From assembly GCA_023150915.1 (NCBI GenBank), contig JAKLKA010000060.1, positions 1 through 40,106 on the forward strand: a DNA stretch of 40,106 nt, in the 5' to 3' direction. Origin of the DNA: Polyangiaceae bacterium. Its GTDB lineage: Bacteria; Myxococcota_A; Polyangia; Polyangiales; Polyangiaceae. Positions within the stretch are counted from its first letter, which is position 1; the number at the start of each line of letters is the position of its first letter. The notes under the pieces were generated by a model. It ran no database searches, was not told the DNA's origin, and worked only from the letters and a program-made list of their open reading frames with translations. Positions 31,962-40,106 of this stretch are shown here, in pieces. The position numbers and the translations under genes were made by a program.

Positions 31962-33280
31962 TGATCAAGCGACTAGCGTTCCTTCTCGCGGCGAGTTTGA
32001 TGCTGTGCGCGGGGCCCACCTGGGCTCAAGACGAAGCCACCAGCGGCTCGCCCGACGCCGAAGGGCAGAACGAGCTCACCCTGGTGGTGGGCGAGAACAA
32101 GACCATTCCGGCTGCCGGGGTGAAGAACTATTCCGAGGGCGTCAAGGGCGTGGTCGAGGTCAAGCTGACCACCGACAACGCCAAGTTCGTGGTCGCCGGA
32201 AAGAAGCCGGGGACCACGACGCTGCTCTTGATCAACAAGGACGACTCGACCGTCACCTGGGTGATCAACGTCTTTGCGCGGTCGCCCGACGCGGTCCGCC
32301 GCGAGCTGACCCAGCTTCTGGGCGAGATGCCCGGTGTGCGCGTGCGCCGGGTGGGCGCGCGGTTCTTCATCGAGGGCGGCGTGGCCAGCGAGGGTGATGC
32401 CAAGCGCATCGAGAAGATCGCCGCGCTCTATCCCGGGCAGGTCGAGTCGCTGGTGGTGGCCGGCGGCGGCGGCGTGGCCGACCGCAAGGTCAACATCCGG
32501 CTCGACTTCTTCTTCATCCGCTACGACAAGACCTCGGGCTATGCGGTGGGGGTCGACTGGCCCTCGCGCATCGGCGGCCCCGGCGTGGTCGAGAGCCAGT
32601 TCACCTACGACTTCTTGGCGGGGACCACCACCACGGCCGAAGCCTCGGTGGTCAGCCAACCGCTGCCGGCGCTGGACATCGCGTCGCGCCGTGGCTGGGC
32701 CAAGGTGCTCAAGCAGTCCACGGTGATCACCGTCAACGGCACCAAGGCCATGTGGGAGGCCGGCGGCGAGCAGAACTTCCCGATTTCTTCCGGCCTGAGC
32801 GCCAACATCAAAGAGATCACCTTCGGCACCAAGGTCGAGGTTCTGCCGCGGCTCGACGAGCAGACGGGGGAGCTCGAGATCCAGGTCGACGCCGACGTCT
32901 CGGACCTGACCCCACCGGTCGAGTCGACCAACCTGCCAGGCCGCAACGTCTCGAAGCTCAAGACCTTGGTGCGGCTCAAGCTCGGGCAGTCGCTGGTGCT
33001 GTCGGGCATCCGCTCGACCAACCGCCGTCACGACATCCGCGGCTTGCCCATCTTGAGCGAGATCCCGGTGCTCGGCGTGCTGTTCGGCTCGCACCGCGAC
33101 TCGGCGGAAGACGTCGAGGGCGCCCTGTTCATCATCCCCACCGCCGTCGAGTCGGTGCCGAAGCCAGCCATCGAGATCGTCAATGGCGCGCTCAGTCAGT
33201 TCGAGGAGTACTCCGGGGACATCGAGGCGGTGAACGCCTACAACAAGCGCCCCCAACAGTGGCGCAAGGTGCACAAGTAG
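31961..33280 (+). CDS. cpaC: CpaC/RcpA outer-membrane secretin
   Basis: 439 residues from ATG 31961, sharing one base with the cpaB stop; a Sec signal (LAFLLAASLMLCAGPTWAQD) starts there. The pilus-type N-terminal domain runs about 38-105 (LTLVVGENKTIPAAGVKNYS, KFVVAGKKPGTTTLLLINKD). A BON-like segment follows (FFIEGGVASEGDAKRIEKIA). The secretin domain ends with the family signature LGQSLVLSGIRSTNRRHDIR, then GLPILSEIPVLGVLFGS. It forms the multimeric gate for the Flp pilus. A GC hairpin follows the gene. Confidence 0.95.
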   Translation: MIKRLAFLLAASLMLCAGPTWAQDEATSGSPDAEGQNELTLVVGENKTIPAAGVKNYSEGVKGVVEVKLTTDNAKFVVAGKKPGTTTLLLINKDDSTVTWVINVFARSPDAVRRELTQLLGEMPGVRVRRVGARFFIEGGVASEGDAKRIEKIAALYPGQVESLVVAGGGGVADRKVNIRLDFFFIRYDKTSGYAVGVDWPSRIGGPGVVESQFTYDFLAGTTTTAEASVVSQPLPALDIASRRGWAKVLKQSTVITVNGTKAMWEAGGEQNFPISSGLSANIKEITFGTKVEVLPRLDEQTGELEIQVDADVSDLTPPVESTNLPGRNVSKLKTLVRLKLGQSLVLSGIRSTNRRHDIRGLPILSEIPVLGVLFGSHRDSAEDVEGALFIIPTAVESVPKPAIEIVNGALSQFEEYSGDIEAVNAYNKRPQQWRKVHK

Positions 33281-33299
33281 CCCCGGACTTCCCCGGGGC
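33280..33299 (+). promoter_or_regulatory. stem-loop between secretin and FHA-TadA genes
   Basis: GCCCCGG (33280-33286) pairs perfectly with CCGGGGC (33293-33299) around a six-base loop, beginning in the cpaC stop codon. It has no T-run. It may tune expression within the operon. Confidence 0.4.
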
Positions 33300-33332
33300 A
33301 GGCCCCGGAGCCGTCTGGCTGAGCGTCGGGTC

Positions 33333-35281
<1,949 letters not shown>

Positions 35282-35285
<4 letters not shown>

Positions 35286-36157
35286 CCATCAGTCCCGAGC
35301 TGGTGAACAGCCTGCTCAAATGGGCCGGCCTGCTCTCGGTCTTCATCGGCCTGTTGATCGGTGCCTGGGCTGCCCTGGCGGACACCCAGGGGCCGGTGAT
35401 GCGCTACTGGCAGCGCTATTGCGCGTCGCTGGAGCGCAAGCTGCGGCTGATGTTCATCTGGACACCGGGCCAGCACATCGCCATCGGGCAGATCGTGGCC
35501 AGCGTGGTGGTGCTGGCGCTGCATGTCGGAATCGGGCTCGACCCGTACTGGTGGATCTTGATCCTGATCATCTCGATTGCGCCGTCGCGCTACATCGAGC
35601 AGCTGCGCAAGCAGCGGGTGGAACGCATCGAGGACCAGATCGACGGCTTCTTGACCGCACTCGCCAACTCGCTGAAGGCCACGCCCAGCGTCGGCAACTC
35701 GTTCATCAGCGTGCAGCCGCTCTTGCCCTCGCCGATTCGCGAAGAGATCGAGCTGTGCGTGAAAGAGATGAAGGTCGGCAGCACGCTGGACCAGGCCCTG
35801 CTCAACATGGGCGGTCGGATCAACAGCCGCCAATTGGACACCGCGCTGTCGGCCGTGCTGATCGGTCGCCAGCTCGGTGGTGACCTGCCGCGCATCTTGG
35901 ACACAACCGCCAACACCATGCGCGAGATGATCCGCCTGGAGGGCGTGGTCAAGACCAAGACCGCCGAGGGCAAGGCCCAGCTCTGGGTGCTGGGCGCGTT
36001 TCCGTTCATCTTCGCGGTGGTGCTGTCGACCATGGAGCCGGGCTTCTACGACCCGCTGAAGAAGCCGGTGGCCGGCTGGGCCATCGCTGCCGTTGCCGGT
36101 CTCTCGTGGCTGGTGTCCATCCTCTTGGCGCGCAAGGTCCTGTCGGTGGACATATGA
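35282..36157 (+). CDS. tadB: TadB, inner-membrane platform protein
   Basis: 291 residues from GTG 35282, which overlaps the tadA stop by four bases. An N-terminal helix (AGLLSVFIGLLIGAWAAL) and a hydrophobic pair near 65-100 precede the T2SSF domain (about 115-240; FLTALANSLKATPSVGNSFI, STLDQALLNMGGRINSRQLD, GRQLGGDLPRILDTTANTMR). Two C-terminal helices follow. TadB and TadC form the membrane base on which the ATPase acts. Stop overlaps the next start (ATGA). Confidence 0.93.
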
Positions 36158-37065
36158 GAATCAGCTACCTCGAGATCCGCTATCTGGTGATCGTGCTGCT
36201 TGCAGCCGCGGCGGCCATCGCGGTCTACGCCGTCGCCAGCGCGCCGTCGCGGGTGGCCAGCCGGCTGGGCATGCGCGGTCTGAAACGCCTGCGCGCGCTC
36301 GAGAAGAACGAGCAGTGGCGGTCGATCGAGCCGCTGGTTCGCTGGCTTGGCGTCCGCGTCAGCGGGATTTTGACCGACGATCAGCGCAAGTCGCTGGACA
36401 AGCAGCTCTCGCTCGCCGGCGACTTTTTGGGGATCACCGCCGAAGAGTACGTCGGGTTGAGCATTCTTTCGTTCATCGGCGGCGTGGTGTTCGGGGTGAT
36501 CGCCGGGTGGCTCACCGGGATGGGCGTGGTGATGCTGATCATCGTCGCGCCGCTGGGTGGGGCGCTGCCCTACCTGCAAGTGTCGAGCGCTGCCACCCTG
36601 CGCATGAAGCAGATCAACCGGAACCTGCCCTATGCCGTCGACCTGCTCGCCCTGGCGATGAGCGCCGGCAAGGACTTCCCCGGTGCGGTCCGCCAGGTGG
36701 TCGAGAAGTCCAGCGATCCGGACGATGCGCTGATCGAAGAGTTCAGCCGCATGCTGCAAGAGCTGGGCATCGGGCGGACCCGCAAGCAGGCGCTGCTCGG
36801 CTTCGCAGAGCGCGCGCCCATCGAGACCGTCCAAGAGTTCGTCAACTCGGTGGTCCAAGCGGAAGAGAAGGGCAACCCGCTGGCCGACGTGCTGCAGATC
36901 CAAGCCGGCATGTCGCGCATGCGGCGCTCGGTGCGGGCCGAGCAGGCCGCCGCCAAGGCCGGCGTGCAGATGATCGGCCCGCTGGCCCTGCTCTTGCTCT
37001 GCATCATCGCTCTGATCCTGGGTCCCATGTTCCTCAAGCTCGCTGCTTCCGGCGGTGAAACCTGA
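36154..37065 (+). CDS. tadC: TadC, inner-membrane platform protein
   Basis: 303 residues from ATG 36154, overlapping the tadB stop; an in-frame start 48 bases earlier lies within tadB. Hydrophobic segments occur at the N-terminus (LVIVLLAAAAAIAVYAVA), mid-protein (about 90-130) and the C-terminus (IGPLALLLLCIIALILGPMF). The T2SSF domain includes LPYAVDLLALAMSAGKDFPG and EFVNSVVQAEEKGNPLADVL. It partners with TadB. The gene ends TGATG, sharing one base with the next start. Confidence 0.93.
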   Translation: MRISYLEIRYLVIVLLAAAAAIAVYAVASAPSRVASRLGMRGLKRLRALEKNEQWRSIEPLVRWLGVRVSGILTDDQRKSLDKQLSLAGDFLGITAEEYVGLSILSFIGGVVFGVIAGWLTGMGVVMLIIVAPLGGALPYLQVSSAATLRMKQINRNLPYAVDLLALAMSAGKDFPGAVRQVVEKSSDPDDALIEEFSRMLQELGIGRTRKQALLGFAERAPIETVQEFVNSVVQAEEKGNPLADVLQIQAGMSRMRRSVRAEQAAAKAGVQMIGPLALLLLCIIALILGPMFLKLAASGGET

Positions 37066-37946
37066 TGCAAGCGCTCAAGTTCGACATTCGCCACCCCGAC
37101 GGCCGCACCGAAGAGCTGCGCATCGAGTCCGACCGCGCGATGATCGGAAGCGGCGCCCACTGCGAGATCCGGCTGGGGATGGACCAGGCGGGCGTCGAGC
37201 ACGTGGCCATCCAGCTGACCCCGGCAGGTATCTTCGCGGACGCGCGCTCGTTCCAGCCTCCGCCCACCATCAACGGCAGCCCCTTCACCCGCACTCAGAT
37301 CGTCCCGGGTTCGGTGCTAGGAGTGGGTTACACCCAGATCGTCGCCACCGTGATCGAGGTCGCTGGCGCCGACGGGGCCCAGCAGAAGCCCGAGCAGAAG
37401 ACCAGCCCGCTCACCCTGCTCTTGGCGCTGATCGTGATGCCGCTGGCGCTGTACATCATCTTCCAAGACGACCCCAACGACGGCGTGGGGCGAGCCCCGC
37501 AAGAGATCCCCGAGCTCTGGGGGCCGCCCATCACTCAGTGCCCGCAGTCGGCCCGCGAGGCCGCCCAGGCCAAGGCCGTGGAGCTCTTCACCAAGGCTGC
37601 ATCGAAGCAAGAGCGCCGGCCGTTCTACGTGCCCGACGGCGTCCAGGCCGTTCCGCTCTACGAAGAGGCAGCGGTGTGCTTCCAGGTGGCGGGTGACGCG
37701 GCCCGCGCCAAGCTCTCGGGCACGCTTGCCACCAAGCTGCGGGCAGACGTGGCCGAAGACTTCCGCACGCATCGCGTCCGACTCGAGCACTCGCTCTCGA
37801 CACGGCGCTTCGAGACCGCCCAGAAAGAGGTGCGCGTGCTGCTCGCCTTCTTGCAGGGCAAAGAAGGCGAATACGTCGAGTTCCTCTCGCTGCTCGAGCG
37901 CAAGCTGCGCATCAAGTACGGCGACCAGACCCGGCAGAAGAAGTAG
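37065..37946 (+). CDS. FHA-like domain membrane protein of the Tad locus
   Basis: 293 residues. The N-terminal about 100 residues look like an FHA fold: ESDRAMIGSGAHCEIRLGMD for the first loop and GVEHVAIQLTPAGIFADARS around the Ser-x-x-His position. The phospho-binding Arg and Ser are not conserved (GSGAHC and VEHV), so it may not bind phosphothreonine. One helix (LTLLLALIVMPLALYIIFQ, about 113-131) is followed by a helical domain with two cysteines that may form a periplasmic module. It sits between tadC and tadD with junctions of one shared base and two bases. Confidence 0.7.
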   Translation: MQALKFDIRHPDGRTEELRIESDRAMIGSGAHCEIRLGMDQAGVEHVAIQLTPAGIFADARSFQPPPTINGSPFTRTQIVPGSVLGVGYTQIVATVIEVAGADGAQQKPEQKTSPLTLLLALIVMPLALYIIFQDDPNDGVGRAPQEIPELWGPPITQCPQSAREAAQAKAVELFTKAASKQERRPFYVPDGVQAVPLYEEAAVCFQVAGDAARAKLSGTLATKLRADVAEDFRTHRVRLEHSLSTRRFETAQKEVRVLLAFLQGKEGEYVEFLSLLERKLRIKYGDQTRQKK

Positions 37947-37948
37947 CC

Positions 37949-38524
37949 ATGAACCGCGTCACGGGCATCGTCGTCATGGGCCTCGCGCTGGCACCCAGTG
38001 CCTGCGCAGCCTCGCGTGGCGACAAGGTGCGCGAGGCTGAGCGGACGGTTCGCGCCGAACAGACCAAAGAAAAGCTGTTCGAGCGTGGCAAGCTGTTCGC
38101 GCGGGTGGGGGACTACACCCGAGCCTCGCAGTACCTGACCGCGGCGCTGGACGCGGGGGCCAAGCCCGACGACGTGCTCCCCATCCTGATGCGCGTGTAC
38201 GTGGTGAGCGGCCGCTATCGCACGGCCATCCAGCTCGGTGAAGAAGAGCTGACCAAGTACCCCGAGAAGCACGCGCTGCGCTTCTTGGTGGGGACGCTGT
38301 ACGCCGCCGTGGGGCGCCTGGACATGGCTCGCGACCACCTCGAGCGGGTGCTGGCCGCGAAGCCCAAGCACGCCGGGGCCCACTACGCCATGGGCGTTCT
38401 GCTGCGGGACGGCGAGAACGACCCGGTTGGCGCCGACCAACACTTTCGTGAATACCTGAAGCTAGAACCCACGGGCGCCCACGCCGAAGAGGCGCGCGGC
38501 TCGTTGCTCAAAGAAGTGCCGTGA
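37949..38524 (+). CDS. tadD: TadD-like TPR lipoprotein
   Basis: 191 residues. The signal peptide VMGLALAPSAC ends in a lipobox-like motif. About four tetratricopeptide repeats fill the rest (ARVGDYTRASQYLTAALDAG, VVSGRYRTAIQLGEEELTKY, AAVGRLDMARDHLERVLAAK, and a last partial one). TadD-type pilotins assist the secretin in other Tad systems. The stop overlaps the start of the next ATPase (GTGA). Confidence 0.87.
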   Translation: MNRVTGIVVMGLALAPSACAASRGDKVREAERTVRAEQTKEKLFERGKLFARVGDYTRASQYLTAALDAGAKPDDVLPILMRVYVVSGRYRTAIQLGEEELTKYPEKHALRFLVGTLYAAVGRLDMARDHLERVLAAKPKHAGAHYAMGVLLRDGENDPVGADQHFREYLKLEPTGAHAEEARGSLLKEVP

Positions 38525-39663
38525 TCCCCCAAGAAGTCTTCGAAGAAGCGCTGCTCGAGTTCTTCGCGCCCGTGCGCCCTTTCCTCGACGACCCCAAGGT
38601 CAGCGAGGTGATGATCAACGGGCCGAACCAGGTGTTCATCGAGAAGGGCGGCAAGCTGGAGCTGACCAACGCCCGCTTCGAGAACACCGAGGCGCTGATT
38701 GCCGCGCTGCGCACCGCCGCGCAGTTTGCCGGCAAGTTCGTGGACGAGACGCGCCCCATCCTGGAAGGGCGCATGCCCGACGGCTCGCGCCTTCAGGCGA
38801 TCATTCCGCCGGCGGGGCCCGGTGGGCCGTTCATCGCCATCCGGCGGTTCTTCAAAGAGACGCTGACGGTCGAGCGCCTGATCCGGTTCGGCTCGATGGG
38901 TCAGGACGCCGCCGACACGCTGAAGGTGATGGTCGAGGCCAAGCTCAACGTGATCATCGCGGGCGGCACCGGCAGCGGGAAGACGAGCATGCTCAATGCG
39001 CTGTCTTCGTTCATTCCGGATGGCGAGCGCATCGTGGTGATCGAAGATTCGAAGGAAGTGCAGCTGCAGAAGACCCACGTGGTGCAGCTCGAAGCGCGGG
39101 CCGCGGACCCGAAAGGGCGTGGCGCGGTGACGATTCGCGACCTGTTCAAGGCCACGCTACGCATGCGACCCGACCGGGTGGTGATCGGCGAAATCCGCGG
39201 CGGCGAGGCCCTGGACATCGTGCAGGCCATGACCAGCGGTCACGGCGGCTGCATGGGAACTTGCCACGCCACCTATCCGCGCGACACCATGACCCGCCTC
39301 GAGACGATGTGCATGATGAGCGACATCGACATGCCGCTGGCGGCGATGCGCGCTCAGTTGGGGTCCGGCATCAACATGATCGTGCAGGTGGCGCGCCTGC
39401 AAGACGGCTCCCGCAAGACCACGCACATCACCGAGGTTTTGGGCTTCGACGCGGACACTGGGAAGTACCAGATGCAGGACATCTTCGCGCGCCAGTATCA
39501 CGGCATGGGCCCGAGCGGCGAGATCGTCAGCGAGTTCGGGCCCACCGGAAACATCCCCCACTGCGAAGAGCAGCTGCGCGAGCACGGTGTGGAATTGCCG
39601 GCCGTGATATACGATGCTGCGCGGCGACGCGGAACCGACTCGAACCATCGTGGCCACGGCTAA
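38521..39663 (+). CDS. second TadA/CpaF-family ATPase, without FHA domain
   Basis: 380 residues from GTG 38521. It starts directly in the ATPase N-terminal part (FLDDPKVSEVMINGPNQVFI), has Walker A GGTGSGKT (148-155, K154), the Asp-box region IVVIEDSKEVQLQ, Walker B RPDRVVIGEIRGGEALD and MTSGHGGCMGTCHATYP. All motifs for activity are present, so this is a true second motor, not a relic. The C-terminal part (MQDIFARQYHGMGPSGEIVS) resembles CpaF. Two motors may serve extension and retraction, or different pili; that is inference. Its last 50 bases overlap the next gene if that starts at 39614. Confidence 0.9.
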   Translation: MIPQEVFEEALLEFFAPVRPFLDDPKVSEVMINGPNQVFIEKGGKLELTNARFENTEALIAALRTAAQFAGKFVDETRPILEGRMPDGSRLQAIIPPAGPGGPFIAIRRFFKETLTVERLIRFGSMGQDAADTLKVMVEAKLNVIIAGGTGSGKTSMLNALSSFIPDGERIVVIEDSKEVQLQKTHVVQLEARAADPKGRGAVTIRDLFKATLRMRPDRVVIGEIRGGEALDIVQAMTSGHGGCMGTCHATYPRDTMTRLETMCMMSDIDMPLAAMRAQLGSGINMIVQVARLQDGSRKTTHITEVLGFDADTGKYQMQDIFARQYHGMGPSGEIVSEFGPTGNIPHCEEQLREHGVELPAVIYDAARRRGTDSNHRGHG

Positions 39664-40106
39664 TCTCAGAATCAAGCTGAGCGGAGGCTCCAGCGACCGG
39701 GCTCAGGTCGACCTCACGGCCGGCACGCCCGTGGACGCCTTCAGTGTCGGCAGCGACGGCGGCTGGAAGGTCTCTGCGCCGGGGCTCAGCGCCGTCCACG
39801 CCTACCTCTACTTCGACGGGACCACGTTGTTCGTGGCCTGCGCGGCCGGCTCCATGGTGCAGCTTGGTTCTGCCACGGTCGGCACCGACTGGAAGCCGGT
39901 GAGCGCACCCGCCACCATCAACCTGGGCTCCGCCGTTCTGCAGGTCGAGGTACCCGGCGCGCCTGCCGCGCCCGGGCCCGTGGCGAAGCCGCAGGCCAGC
40001 GCGGCTCCCGCTGCGCGCCCCGGATCTGCTCCCGTCGCACGCCCGCAGCCGAGCGCCGCGCCGCGCACCCCGGCGGCTCCGGCTGCGCGGCCCGCAGCCG
40101 GCACCG
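39614..40106 (+). CDS. FHA-like domain protein, N-terminal part only
   Basis: The frame runs off the right edge after 164 codons. ATG 39614 overlaps the previous gene by 50 bases; GTG 39650 is the other choice and overlaps by 14. Residues about 16-110 look like an FHA or YscD-type cytoplasmic domain (DAFSVGSDGGWKVSAPGLSA, then VHAYLYFDGTTLFVACAAGS and TINLGSAVLQVEV). His in SAVHAYL matches the FHA Ser-x-x-His position. A Pro/Ala/Arg-rich linker follows (PVAKPQASAAPAARPGSAP). Other domains are outside the window. It would be the third FHA-type protein of this locus. Confidence 0.7.
   Translation, partial: MLRGDAEPTRTIVATANLRIKLSGGSSDRAQVDLTAGTPVDAFSVGSDGGWKVSAPGLSAVHAYLYFDGTTLFVACAAGSMVQLGSATVGTDWKPVSAPATINLGSAVLQVEVPGAPAAPGPVAKPQASAAPAARPGSAPVARPQPSAAPRTPAAPAARPAAGT

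Overview
The window is very GC-rich, densely coded bacterial DNA, most likely from a myxobacterium (Myxococcota, probably a Polyangia/Sorangium-like lineage). This assignment is inference. It rests on the tuf-rpmG-tRNA(Trp)-secE-nusG-rplKAJL-rpoBC order, a eukaryote-like Ser/Thr kinase with an HRDVSPSN catalytic loop, many lipoproteins with long Gly/Ser linkers, and a Tad locus rich in FHA domains.

Layout. (1) 1-12808 (+): the conserved transcription/translation block. It holds the 3' end of tuf, rpmG, tRNA-Trp, secE, nusG, rplK, rplA, rplJ, rplL, rpoB and rpoC, and ends at a hairpin terminator. Stem-loops sit between rplJ and rplL and, in a cluster of four, between rplL and rpoB. (2) 12966-16420: three exported proteins, namely an NlpC/P60-like protein with Cys-rich repeats, a small Cys-rich lipoprotein on the minus strand, and a lipoprotein with a possible clan CD-like peptidase core and a PPC domain. 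A bidirectional terminator follows. (3) 16506-20136: a membrane-anchored Ser/Thr kinase (-), a TerB-like protein (+) and a HlyC/CorC-type CBS membrane protein (-). (4) 20341-26062 (+): a closely packed series of a small membrane protein, a carboxypeptidase-regulatory-like repeat protein, a CAP-domain lipoprotein with an 18-bp minisatellite, a FATP-type acyl-CoA synthetase overlapping an alpha/beta-hydrolase-like protein that seems to lack its nucleophile serine, and a PEGA/CarboxypepD-like lipoprotein. A terminator closes this stretch. (5) 26309-40106 (+): a Tad/Flp pilus locus that runs off the right edge.

How the Tad locus fits together. Two Flp prepilins are followed by a stem-loop that could lower downstream expression, then the prepilin peptidase (TadV/CpaA) and three TadE/TadG-type proteins. 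A protein of unknown function comes next, then CpaB/RcpC, the CpaC/RcpA secretin, an FHA-TadA ATPase fusion, TadB and TadC. The locus continues with an FHA-like membrane protein, a TPR lipoprotein (TadD), a second stand-alone TadA/CpaF ATPase and the start of another FHA-like protein. Many junctions overlap by 1-4 bases, which points to translational coupling. No TadZ/CpaE is seen. Three FHA or FHA-like modules and two ATPases make this locus unlike the classical Caulobacter or Aggregatibacter layout. Phosphothreonine signalling to the pilus motor is a testable idea, not something shown here.

No stretch longer than about 300 bases lacks a gene. The largest gaps (4040-4325, 14511-14761, 26063-26308, 12744-12965, 20137-20340) are covered below where they hold visible signals.
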